The notes under the pieces were generated by a model that made no database searches, was not told the origin of the DNA, and worked only from the letters and a program-made list of their open reading frames with translations. From positions 1 to 62,983 of the forward strand of contig QWRD01000007.1 in the NCBI GenBank assembly GCA_003670575.1: DNA of 62,983 bases. The letters are read 5' to 3'. Below are positions 7,139-15,498 of this stretch, piece after piece. The position numbers and the translations under genes are program-made. Source of the stretch: Chloroflexota bacterium (GTDB lineage Bacteria > Chloroflexota > Dehalococcoidia > UBA2979). How positions within the stretch are numbered: the stretch's first letter is position 1; each line of letters starts with the position of its first letter.

Positions 7139-8924
7139 GTGGCTCGTCTTGGCGTGTGGTTGCCCGTTGTTGTCCTGCGCAGCGCGATCCGTGGGGCTCG
7201 ATGGCCTCGCTTCGCGTTCTCGCTCTGTGTCGTCCTCACTGCGTCGCTCGCACTGGCACTGCCCGGAGTCGGTGACGCCGCTTCGCCGCCCGTGGCCGCG
7301 TCGCGTGCCGATGGTGCAGCGCTCTTCGCCGCCGTCTCGCCCGCGATCGCATTCATCATGACGGACGACGCCGCGGGCAGCGGGATCCTGTTCGATGACG
7401 GCTACGTACTGACGAACGCCCATGTGGTGTCGCCGTATGACCACGCACGTGTCCGTTTCCCGAACGCCACAGAAATCATCGACACTCCGGTTGTTGGCTG
7501 GGACTTGCTGGCCGATCTTGCCGTCCTGCGCGTTGGTCCGATACCCGGCGTGCAGCCCGTGCGCGTCGGGGACTGGCGCGACCTCCCGGTCGGCTCAGAC
7601 GTCTATCTGCTCGGCTATCCCGGCGAGACCGAGCGCCGCCCCACGCCGACCGTTGCTCGCGGACTGGTCTCCAAGCGGCGACCCGGCCGGCCTGAGCTAC
7701 ATCGAGACTGATGCGCACGCTTCCGGCGGCGCCAGCGGCGGCGCGCTCGTCTCGGAGGTCGGTGAGGTGGTGGGCATCGTGGAGTTGTTGTTCAGGGACA
7801 CGGGCTTCACGCTGGCCATCCCCGCACGCGAGGCCGTCGACCGTGCTCGGGCGATCCTGCGCGGAGAGGACGTCAGCGGCCTCGGCGACCGGCGTGTCGC
7901 GTCGATGCTCGGGCGCGCGGCGCTGACTGATCGTTTCACGCTTGCGTCGCAGCACGACGCGCGCGCGTACCTGTTGCGCCCGCTCACAGACGGGATGGTA
8001 CGCGTGGACAGTATGGGACACGCGCCGACCCTTGCCGCGTACGACGAGTCGGGCGTAACGCTCGATACCGGCATGGGTGCTGCAAGCACGTGGGTGGAGT
8101 TCCGCGGAGTCGCCGGGCGGGCGTGCATCATCGTCGCCGGCCAGGACGACGATGATGCACTGAGTCCGTACAACGTCGTTGCCACGCAATCACTCCAGCG
8201 CATCACCGACCCTGATGACGGCAAGCTGCTGTCGCTGGGCCGACCGATGGCGGGAAGCATCGACTATCTCGGCGATCTCGACTTCTTCGCGATCGACCTC
8301 GTGGAGGGGCAGACCGTCACCGCCACCGCGTCCAGCGTGCTGTTCGATGCGGGGCTGGTAGTGCAGTCACCGAATCCTGCGCAGCGCGCGCTTTCCGACA
8401 GCGACCACGGCGGCGGGCTGACTGACCTGGATGCGCGGCTCGCGTTCACCGCGACGCGCACGGGGCGGTACCGCATCGCCGTTGTCCGGGAGGGTGACAC
8501 GGGCCTCGGCGGGTATCTTCTGACCGTAGTTGCCAGCGCCCCGTCCCGTCGTGCTCTCGGCGCGGGCCGGATCACCGGCGGCGCGCTGGTCTCCTCCGGG
8601 ATGGCCTCCGTCGTGTTTGGCGGTGGTACCAGCGATGAGCTGGTTGTGGCGTCCGGGTGTGGTCGCACCGAGTTGCGGTTCTGGGCCACTGCGCCCAAGG
8701 GCGACCTTGTGCTCTATGCGCCGGCTGCGCCAGAGGCAGCGAATGCGTGGTGGGAAGAGCTATTCCCGTTCGGGATACCAGCGGACACCCCGTTGGTCGC
8801 CGTCTGCGGTGGATCCGTCACCGCGCCGCCCCCGGCGCCGACGCCGCGCGCAACCCCGCGACCGTCGACGGCACCCGGCGGGAGTCCGACTTCCTCCACC
8901 ATGCCGCGTGTGACCTTCCGATAG
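7139..8924 (+). pseudogene. Secreted trypsin-like (S1C/HtrA-type) protease, interrupted by a frameshift
   Basis: The two parts overlap in different frames. The first (to 7711) has a hydrophobic signal region, the His in YVLTNAHVV and the Asp in LLADLAVLRV. The second resumes at about 7670-7685 with GLSYIETDAHASGGASGGAL, supplying the Ser. Joining them at the CCAAGCGGCGACCC stretch restores a full protease domain. A PPC-like beta domain follows (GSIDYLGDLDFFAIDLVEGQ), then the Cys-containing C-terminal domain also found in the IPT-repeat protein, and a Pro/Thr tail. A one-base sequencing error is as likely as a true pseudogene because codon use and conservation look intact on both sides. The GTG at 7139 is the best of several starts. 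Confidence 0.75.
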
Positions 8925-8992
8925 GGATCGCGCGGTCGGCCTCGATCGGCGCCGACTTGCACGCACCACGCGGGGGTCGTGCGCCCGGATGC

Positions 8993-8998
8993 TACACT
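8993..8998 (+). promoter_or_regulatory. Candidate -10 element (TACACT) for the first DinB-like gene
   Basis: TACACT lies about 35 nt upstream of the GTG at 9033, leaving room for a leader with the AGGGGGTG ribosome site. No well-spaced -35 is evident. Confidence 0.35.
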
Positions 8999-9032
8999 CT
9001 TGTCAACGTGAAACTGGCGAAGGGGGTGGGGC

Positions 9033-9494
9033 GTGGATCGTGATGAAGTACTCTAGGCAATCGAGAACATCGACGCCCGACTGACGGCACTGCGGCCGCG
9101 GTTGGAGCAGCACGCGGACCAACCGCTGCTTGATGGCGAGTGGCGCGTCCGCGACGCGCTGAGCCACCTGGCGGCGCGCTCGAACCCCGTGCCGAACGTG
9201 CTGCGCCGCCTGACCGCCCACGAGGCGGGCGTGTCCGTGCCGCGCCCCGACATCCACGAGGTGAACGCCGGCCAGGTGGAAGAGCGTGCCGATCGCCCGA
9301 TCGGTGAGATCATCGATGAGATGCAGGCCGGACACCGCGCCGCCATCGCTGCTCTGCCCGGCGCCGACGTGCTGGCGCGAATGCTCCCGGCGTTCCAGGG
9401 CGGCGAGATCACGGTCGGCGAGACTGTAGTGCGCAGCGGGCCCGGTCACGAGAACAACCACCTGGACGAGGTCGAGCGCGCGCTCAACGCGTAA
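9033..9494 (+). CDS. DinB-superfamily protein with in-frame TAG at codon 8
   Basis: The frame from GTG 9033 reads VDRDEVL, then TAG (9054-9056), then AIENIDARL and continues for about 145 codons to TAA. Helix-1 residues typical of DinB/mycothiol-dependent proteins lie on both sides of the TAG. The metal-binding His positions are recognisable in ALSHLAARS and GHENNHLDE. GTG 9033 is preceded by AAGGGGGTG; after the TAG there is no in-frame ATG or GTG nearby (first option TTG at about 9102, which would delete helix 1). The second DinB-like gene at 33538 has the same arrangement. The locus may be a broken gene, a sequencing error (GAG would give Leu-Glu) or a readthrough/recoding case. The family binds a metal and often handles thiols. 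Confidence 0.55.
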
Positions 9495-9599
9495 CGCGAG
9501 CCGGCGTGGGCGCCCCGGCCGCGTCGCGCTCACGCGCGCTGCACTGAGGAGTGCCGGGGCGCGACCCACGACTACCGTGCGCGGACGCGGCGCGCGCAC

Positions 9600-9605
9600 T
9601 ACCAT
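9600..9605 (+). promoter_or_regulatory. Candidate -10 element (TACCAT) of a leaderless murB promoter
   Basis: TACCAT ends 6 nt before the murB ATG, and no Shine-Dalgarno sequence precedes that ATG. This is the spacing expected for a leaderless transcript. Confidence 0.35.
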
Positions 9606-9611
9606 CGAGCG

Positions 9612-10550
9612 ATGCCCGTACCATCGTTACCCGGCGTTGAGTTGCACGAGCGAGTCCCGCTCGCTCGTCACACGTACATGCGCATTGGCGGACCGGCCCG
9701 CTACTTCGCCACCCCCGACGATCTCGCTGCGCTCGACACGCTGCTGCTTTGGGCGCGTGGCATCGGACTGCCGCTGCGCGTCCTGGGTGGTGGCTCCAAC
9801 GTACTGGTCGCGGACGAGGGCGTGGATGCGATCGTCGTCTCGCTGCGCCGAGCGTGCGGTGGGATTCGCTTCGAGGGCACGCGGGTGCACGCGGGCGCGG
9901 CGGTGATGCTGCCGGCGCTGGCCCGCGCGGCGGCCGATGAAGGCCTCGGCGGATTGGAGTTTGCGATCGGGATTCCTGGGTCCGTCGGCGGCGCGCTCCA
10001 GTCGAACGCTGGTATCGGCGATGGCCGCAACATCGGCGCGCTGGTGGAGGGCGTGGATGTGTACGGCGCCCGCGGACGAAGGACGCTCCCCGGCGAGGAA
10101 CTGCGCTTTGACTACCGGCGGTCGAATCTGCGCGGGTCCGGCGTGATGGTGCTCGGTGCCACCCTGTTGCTCGCCCCTCGGCCGCCCGAGACGATCGAGG
10201 TGGAGATGCGCCGACTGCTGGAGGCACGAGGTGCAACACAGCCCACCGCGCTCCCGAATGCCGGCTCGATCTTCCGCAACCCGCCCGGCGATTTCGCCGG
10301 GCGCCTGATCGAGGCAGCCGGGTGCAAGGGCCTCGCCGTTGGGCATACGCGCGTCAGTGAGCTGCACGCGAATTTCATCGTGCATGACGGCGCCGGTACG
10401 GCCGCCGAGGTGGTGGCGCTGATGGAGCAGGTGCAGGAGCGCGTCTTCCAGCACGCCGGCATCCAACTGCTGACCGAAATCGAGTGGTGGGGTGATGGGC
10501 CGTCGCCCAGCCCGTTCCCTCGTCCCCCGGAGTTGTCCGACGAGCCCTAG
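9612..10550 (+). CDS. murB: UDP-N-acetylenolpyruvoylglucosamine reductase
   Basis: 312 aa FAD enzyme that reduces UDP-GlcNAc-enolpyruvate to UDP-N-acetylmuramate with NADPH, the second committed step of peptidoglycan precursor synthesis in the cytoplasm. FAD-binding motifs are clear: RIGGPARYF, VLGGGSNVLVADEG and GIPGSVGGALQSNAG. The catalytic Ser lies in PNAGSIFRNP and the C-terminal Glu-containing part ends in TEIEWWG. It lacks the insertion of the E. coli type, so it is a type II MurB. It stands alone here, not in a mur cluster. It indicates that the organism makes peptidoglycan, unlike the wall-less Dehalococcoides. Confidence 0.95.
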   Translation: MPVPSLPGVELHERVPLARHTYMRIGGPARYFATPDDLAALDTLLLWARGIGLPLRVLGGGSNVLVADEGVDAIVVSLRRACGGIRFEGTRVHAGAAVMLPALARAAADEGLGGLEFAIGIPGSVGGALQSNAGIGDGRNIGALVEGVDVYGARGRRTLPGEELRFDYRRSNLRGSGVMVLGATLLLAPRPPETIEVEMRRLLEARGATQPTALPNAGSIFRNPPGDFAGRLIEAAGCKGLAVGHTRVSELHANFIVHDGAGTAAEVVALMEQVQERVFQHAGIQLLTEIEWWGDGPSPSPFPRPPELSDEP

Positions 10551-10623
10551 GTGCGGCCTTTCGCTCGAACTGCTGCGTGTGCGCCCGCGTACCTCGTTGC
10601 TTGACCCGACAAATTGGGACTGA

Positions 10624-10645
10624 GTATCATCGCGCCTATCGATAC
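10624..10645. promoter_or_regulatory. Candidate operator (GTATC-N12-GATAC) upstream of the metal-binding lipoprotein gene
   Basis: Inverted repeat arms 10624-10628 and 10641-10645 overlap a possible -10 (TATCAT). The position upstream of a ZnuA-like gene would fit a metal-responsive repressor site, but the sequence does not match a consensus I can name. Confidence 0.25.
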
Positions 10646-10668
10646 GTCATCTCAATAAGGGGCCGTGG

Positions 10669-11583
10669 ATGAGGTGCTGGACGTGGGCGGGGAGTGCGAT
10701 TCGGTCGGCCGGGCTGTTGCTCGTCGTCGCGCTGCTGGCCGCCGGTTGCGGCGGTGAGCCGATTGCGCCCGCGGGCGGGCGGCCGCAGGTGCTCACCACC
10801 ACCGCAATCATCGAGGCGCTGGCGAAGCCGGTGGCGGGCGGGCTGCTCGATGTGCGCTCGATCGTCGGTCCGGGCGTGGACCCGCACGAGTTCGAGGCGA
10901 AGGCCGCCGATGTGCGGCGCGTGCGTGCCGCGAGCCTAGTGCTGCGCAACGGCCTCGGCCTCGACGCCTTCCTCGACCGCATCGTCGCGGGCGTCGATCC
11001 GCAGCGCATCATCGTGGTCACGGATGGGATCGCGCTGCGCACCCTGGGCGGTGCCCCCGATCCCCACGTGTGGCATGACCCGATGAACGACATCCTGATG
11101 GTGGGGCGCATCGCGCGCGCCTTCGCGGAGCTCGACCCACCGAATACGCAGCGGTACGAGGCCAACGCCCGCGAATACATCGCGACCCTCGAACGTGTGG
11201 ACGCCGAGGTGCGCCAGCTCATCGAGGCGATTCCGCCGGCGAATCGCAAGATCGTCACCGACCACGACGCGTTCGGGTACTTCATCCGGCGCTACGACCT
11301 GCAATTCGTGGGAGCCGTGATCCCCGGCACCACCACCGGCGCGGAGCCGTCCGCGAAGGAGCTTGCGGCGTTGGAACAACTGATCCGCGCGGAGGGCGTG
11401 CGCGCAGTATTCGCGGAGAACTCCGTCGATCCGAAGGTCGCGGCGCGCGTCGCGAAGGACACTGGCGCCACGATGGTCAGCGACCTCTACGGTGACACGC
11501 TCGGTGCACCGGGGTCGGGTGCGGAAACCCTCGATGGTATGCTGCTCGTGAACGCACGGAAGATCGCGGACGCGCTCAAGTAG
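10669..11583 (+). CDS. Metal ABC transporter substrate-binding lipoprotein (ZnuA/MntC type)
   Basis: 304 aa cluster A-I periplasmic/surface-binding protein for Zn2+ or Mn2+. Signal peptide with lipobox ALLAAGC (Cys about 27). The metal ligands are visible: His in GVDPHEFEAK, His in PDPHVWHDP, His in VTDHDAFGYF and an acidic ligand in SDLYGDTLG; the AVFAENSVDP motif is also typical. There is no long His-rich loop, so zinc versus manganese cannot be decided. No cognate permease or ATPase gene lies nearby, which is unusual. A TolB-like gene follows after one base. Confidence 0.9.
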   Translation: MRCWTWAGSAIRSAGLLLVVALLAAGCGGEPIAPAGGRPQVLTTTAIIEALAKPVAGGLLDVRSIVGPGVDPHEFEAKAADVRRVRAASLVLRNGLGLDAFLDRIVAGVDPQRIIVVTDGIALRTLGGAPDPHVWHDPMNDILMVGRIARAFAELDPPNTQRYEANAREYIATLERVDAEVRQLIEAIPPANRKIVTDHDAFGYFIRRYDLQFVGAVIPGTTTGAEPSAKELAALEQLIRAEGVRAVFAENSVDPKVAARVAKDTGATMVSDLYGDTLGAPGSGAETLDGMLLVNARKIADALK

Positions 11584-11584
11584 C

Positions 11585-12700
11585 ATGTGCAGGTGGCGAC
11601 GAGTGCCTATCTCGAGGCTGTGCACGCCTCCCGCCCTGCTCGCGCTGCTGTTGACGTGTGCCATCGTCGCGTCGGTCGCCTGTAACGCCGCCCCTCCGCC
11701 CCCGACCATTGGAACCCCCACCAGCACGAAGACTGCCGCTGTCGCTGATGTGCCCGTGGCCGCGTTGCCTACCGGCGCGCTGCCCGGTGACCTCGCGATG
11801 GTTGTGAACCGCTCGGTGCTGGTCGCCGCGGCGTCAGGGCAGCGTCGAGAGATCGCGCAGGCGCCATCGGCGGGGCCGGTCTACCCCGCGCACCCCGCGT
11901 GGTCCCCGGACGGCGTCAGTGTTGCGTACGTCCAGAAGACGTTCTCCACCGGTGTGCCGGGCGTGGACTGGGGCGACGACGTTCTTCTTGTACCGGCGGC
12001 GGGCGGCGCGCCCAGGATGCTGCGCAAGCACGCACAGTTCGGCGAGCAGGTGCAGGGCCTAGCGTGGACGCCGGACGGCGGATCGCTCCTGATCGGTCGC
12101 ATCGTGACGTTGTTCAAGGACGGCCAGATCTCCGGACTGCGGGCGGACATCGTCCGCATCGATGCGCGGGCGGGCGGTCAGGAGCAGGTGGTCACCGACG
12201 GTGGGTTCATGCCCTCGTTGTCCCGCGACGGCACCCGGATGGCGTACCTCGGGCTGCGCGATCTCTTCAGCGAGGTGGTGGTGGCGAACGGCGATGGCAA
12301 CGCCCGGCGTGTGCTGATCGGGGCCGACGTGTTCGTGTCGGTCATGTTCCCGCGCGTCTCGCCGGACGGCACCCGTATCGTCTTCGCGGCCGGAAACCCG
12401 CGCTCCCAATCGCGCGAGTATCGAGGCGGCTCACTGCTGCGTGGAGTGCTCGCCTGGCTGCGCCCGACTCCGGCATATGCGCACGGTGTGCCGATGGACA
12501 TCTGGCAGGTGGACGTGGCGAGCGGACAGATGCGTGTGATCGCGCCACTCGCCGAAGACGAGCCGATGCCGGTGTGGTCCGCGGACGGCAAGACATTGGT
12601 CGTGTTCGCGACTGGCGGGATCTACCGCATGAACGCGGACGGTTCCGGTCTGATTCGCCTCGGCGATGGCGCGTTCGGCGGGCAGGTCGACCTGCGCTAG
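11585..12700 (+). CDS. TolB-like beta-propeller lipoprotein (PD40/WD40-like repeats)
   Basis: 371 aa. The N-terminus is hydrophobic and ends in ASVACNAA, a lipobox-like site (Cys about 33). A Thr/Pro linker leads to a propeller of PD40 repeats, recognised by HPAWSPDGVSVAYV, GLAWTPDGGSLLIG, PSLSRDGTRMAYL, PRVSPDGTRIVFA and PVWSADGKTLVVF. Such surface propellers bind proteins or small molecules. It starts one base after the metal-binding lipoprotein stop, so both are probably co-transcribed. The region between blades 4 and 5 contains an inserted hydrophobic stretch (LLRGVLAWLRPTPAYAHG). Confidence 0.85.
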   Translation: MCRWRRVPISRLCTPPALLALLLTCAIVASVACNAAPPPPTIGTPTSTKTAAVADVPVAALPTGALPGDLAMVVNRSVLVAAASGQRREIAQAPSAGPVYPAHPAWSPDGVSVAYVQKTFSTGVPGVDWGDDVLLVPAAGGAPRMLRKHAQFGEQVQGLAWTPDGGSLLIGRIVTLFKDGQISGLRADIVRIDARAGGQEQVVTDGGFMPSLSRDGTRMAYLGLRDLFSEVVVANGDGNARRVLIGADVFVSVMFPRVSPDGTRIVFAAGNPRSQSREYRGGSLLRGVLAWLRPTPAYAHGVPMDIWQVDVASGQMRVIAPLAEDEPMPVWSADGKTLVVFATGGIYRMNADGSGLIRLGDGAFGGQVDLR

Positions 12701-12761
12701 CAGCGGGTGAGGCGTCACGTGCGGCGCGCGCGTCCGGTTCGCTCGCCGCCGGTCGCCTCGA

Positions 12762-14039
12762 TCAGTCGAGGCGGCGCAGCGGGCTGCGGATTGCGGTGTA
12801 CGCGGTGACGGCGAGCATGAGCATGCCGAGCGCCGGGTACAGCAGTTGCAGCCCGATCGCCTGACCGATCAGCCCGAGGAAGAACCCGCTGATCGATGCG
12901 ACGCCCTGCGCGAGCGAGAGCAGCCCCATCACGCGCCCGAGCAGATGCGGTGGCACCAACTGCTGCGCCAGCGCGCTGCCCACCGTGATTACGAGTTGCG
13001 ATCCGCCGCCGCCGGCGATGAACGTCAGCGCGACGATCGGCAACGAGCGCGTCTGCGAGAAGACCAGTACCGCCACCGCGAACGACGTTGCGCCGCCCAG
13101 GAACAGGATGCCCTTGTGGCGGTAATTCCCTCGCGAAACGAGGAAGCCGTTGGCCAGCACGCCACCGACGCCCCAGAACAGCGCGAGCCTGCCCCAACCG
13201 GCGGCGTCCAGGTGGAGCACGTCACTGATCCAGGTCGCGATCAGGATGCCCATCGCCACAGAGCCGAGGGAGATGGTGATGACCGTGAGCAGTACGGCCC
13301 ACCGCATCGTGGCGTCCGTGCCGAGGTATCGCACGCCGACTCGCACGTTCTCGAGGATCGACTCGCGATGGGCATCCGGATCCGCCGCCGTGCGGCCGGC
13401 GCGCAGGAAGCGCAGCCCCAGTGCCGTGAGCAGGTGCGACCCCATCGCGAGCAGGTAGATGTTCGCGAAACCGATGCGCCCGATCAGCCAGCCGGTGGAA
13501 GGTGCCGCGACCAGCAGCGCGACGGCGAACGCGAGCCAATGCAGCGTGATCGCTCGAGTCCGCATCGAGGCTGGAACCGTCTCGGATGCCACGGCCGTCC
13601 GCGCCGGGATGTCCTGCGCGTTCATCACTCCGAACTCCGCGAAGACCACCAACATGATCCAGAACCAGATGCCGTCGCCGTGCACCACGCTGGGTATGCG
13701 CAGGAGCAGGGCGGTGCCACCAAGCCAGACCGCACCCGCCAGGTGAGTCACCAGCAGCGCCGTGCGCCGGGGTACCCGGTCCGAGATCGCTGATCCGAAG
13801 AGCACCCAGGTGAGATACGAGATGCCCTGGAGCGTGGCCAGCAGCCCCAGCATCGCCACGCGTTGATCCGCCGGGGCCACGGTATTGATGAACCACGTCT
13901 GCGTAAAGAACTGCATCGGCTGACGCACGCTGGACACGATCTGGATCGCCAGGCTCACACGGAAGTCGCGCACCCGCAGCGGTGCCAAGAGCGACGCGTC
14001 GCTATCGGCGGTTCCAAGCGTGCCGGAAGCAGCAGCCAT
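12762..14039 (-). CDS. MFS transporter
   Basis: 425 aa, about 12 membrane helices. It starts like MFS_3-type carriers (LLAPLRVRDFRVSLAIQIVS) and carries the A-loop ISDRVPRRTALLVTH after helix 2. Substrate unknown. The ATG at 14039 follows AAGGA at slightly long spacing; an earlier ATG at 14096 would add a charged leader. It is divergent from fabV across a 210-bp region with a direct repeat. Confidence 0.83.
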   Translation of the reverse strand: MAAASGTLGTADSDASLLAPLRVRDFRVSLAIQIVSSVRQPMQFFTQTWFINTVAPADQRVAMLGLLATLQGISYLTWVLFGSAISDRVPRRTALLVTHLAGAVWLGGTALLLRIPSVVHGDGIWFWIMLVVFAEFGVMNAQDIPARTAVASETVPASMRTRAITLHWLAFAVALLVAAPSTGWLIGRIGFANIYLLAMGSHLLTALGLRFLRAGRTAADPDAHRESILENVRVGVRYLGTDATMRWAVLLTVITISLGSVAMGILIATWISDVLHLDAAGWGRLALFWGVGGVLANGFLVSRGNYRHKGILFLGGATSFAVAVLVFSQTRSLPIVALTFIAGGGGSQLVITVGSALAQQLVPPHLLGRVMGLLSLAQGVASISGFFLGLIGQAIGLQLLYPALGMLMLAVTAYTAIRSPLRRLD

Positions 14040-14099
14040 CGAGGGGGAGTCCTTGTCGAAACGGCGGTGGCGCCCCGTCCAGTGGAGGAACGCCACGGC

Positions 14100-14119
14100 G
14101 AGTGTATACCGAGTGTATA
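14100..14119. promoter_or_regulatory. Direct repeat GAGTGTATA in the MFS/fabV divergent region
   Basis: Two copies of GAGTGTATA (14100-14108 and 14111-14119) are spaced 11 bp start to start, one helical turn. They overlap TATA-like sequences and could be a regulator site or promoter elements. Confidence 0.35.
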
Positions 14120-14249
14120 TGGGGGCACCGCGCTAAGGCGATGGCGGCGGCAGCAGCCGAGAACTGTCCATCGCAGCAGGGAGCCCCGCTGGGGGAGTAC
14201 GATTCGGCGGTTCGAACGTCGGGCCAGCGATACGGGGGTTCACGTGTCC

Positions 14250-15461
14250 ATGCAGGTCGTCACGCCGCGCATCCGCGGGTACATCGCCACCAACGCACAC
14301 CCAGATGGGTGCGCAGCCAACGTCCGCAACCTTGCGCTCCATGCTCGCACCACCAGCACGGGCGGCAAGATGGACAACGTGCTGGTCATCGGTTCCAGCA
14401 CCGGCTACGGGCTGGCCACCACGCTCTGCACCAACCTCTCCTCCGGTGGGAGTGCGCTCGGCGTGTGCCTGGAGCGCCCCTCGGAGGACGATCGCACTGG
14501 CTCGGCCGGTTGGTACAACGTGGTGGAGGCGACCCGCATCGCGCACGAGGAAGGCCGCACGCTGCGCACGATCAACGGCGACTGCTTCTCCGACGAGGTG
14601 AAGCAGGCGGTGGTGCGTGAGCTCAAGGCGAACTTCGGGAAGTTGGACTTCGTTGTCTACAGCATCGCCGCTGCGCGACGCGTCGATCCGACGACCGGGG
14701 AGGCGTGGAGTAGCGTGCTGAAGCCAATCGGCCGTCCCCACTCCGGCAAGGTCGTCGACCTGCGCACCGACGAGGTGGTCGACATCACCATCGAGGCTGC
14801 CACCGAGGATGAGATCAACTCGACGATCCAGGTGATGGGCGGCGAGGACTGGGCGAAGTGGGTGCACCTGCTTGCCGAGGAAGGCCTGCTCAACGATAAC
14901 TGCTACGCGCTTGCCTACACCTATGTCGGCTCGCCGGTCACCTACCCAATCTACCGCGGCGGCACGATCGGGCGCGCCAAGGACCACCTGGAATCGACCG
15001 CCGATGAGTTGAATCGGCTGCTCGGCGATGCCGTCCACGGCGGCGCGTTCGTCAGCGCCAACAAGGCGATGGTCACGCAGGCCTCGGCGGCGATCCCCGG
15101 CGTCTCGCTGTACATGAGCGTGCTGCGGCAGGTGCTCAGCGCCCGCAAGTTGCAGGAGACGCCGATCGCGCAGATCGCGCGGCTGATCCACGATCACTTC
15201 TCCACGTTTAAGCGCTGGCCTTCGCCCTCTGCGGACGGCCTGATCCACCTCGACGACCGCGAGATGCGGGAAGACGTGCAGGCGGAGGTGGAGGAGCGCA
15301 TGGCGCGCATCACCACCGAGACGCTGTACGAGTTGAGCGACTACGCGGGTTACAAGCGGGAGTTCGAGGGGTTGTTCGGCTTCGGCGTCGCCGGTGTCGA
15401 CTACAGCCAGCCGACCGAGGTGCATCGCCTGATCCCACCGGGCGGTCAGGTGGCGCTCTAG
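14250..15461 (+). CDS. fabV: Trans-2-enoyl-CoA/ACP reductase (FabV/TER family)
   Basis: 403 aa, the usual family length of about 400. NAD(P)H-dependent reduction of enoyl-ACP or enoyl-CoA, the last step of fatty acid elongation or of reductive acyl-CoA formation. The cofactor motif VLVIGSSTGYGLAT is at about 47-60. The family's catalytic Y-x8-K is present as YRGGTIGRAK. The DFVVYSIAAARR and SSVLKPIGRPHSGK blocks are also characteristic. ATG 14250 is preferred, with GTG 14244 two codons upstream as an alternative; GGGGG lies upstream. FabV enzymes are often triclosan-insensitive, a family property and not tested here. Confidence 0.93.
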   Translation: MQVVTPRIRGYIATNAHPDGCAANVRNLALHARTTSTGGKMDNVLVIGSSTGYGLATTLCTNLSSGGSALGVCLERPSEDDRTGSAGWYNVVEATRIAHEEGRTLRTINGDCFSDEVKQAVVRELKANFGKLDFVVYSIAAARRVDPTTGEAWSSVLKPIGRPHSGKVVDLRTDEVVDITIEAATEDEINSTIQVMGGEDWAKWVHLLAEEGLLNDNCYALAYTYVGSPVTYPIYRGGTIGRAKDHLESTADELNRLLGDAVHGGAFVSANKAMVTQASAAIPGVSLYMSVLRQVLSARKLQETPIAQIARLIHDHFSTFKRWPSPSADGLIHLDDREMREDVQAEVEERMARITTETLYELSDYAGYKREFEGLFGFGVAGVDYSQPTEVHRLIPPGGQVAL

Positions 15462-15498
15462 CGTCGGTCCGGCACGGGTGCGACCGACGAGCGGTCGA

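Noticed and set aside
9054-9056. Pyrrolysine insertion at the DinB TAG codons
   Set aside because: No pyl genes or downstream PYLIS-like structure are visible, the family is not a methylamine methyltransferase, and TAG is a normal stop elsewhere in the window. Kept only as an open recoding question.
12762-12783. Arsenic or drug resistance island
   Set aside because: Only arsM is present, without arsR or a pump; MFS genes are scattered and of mixed types.
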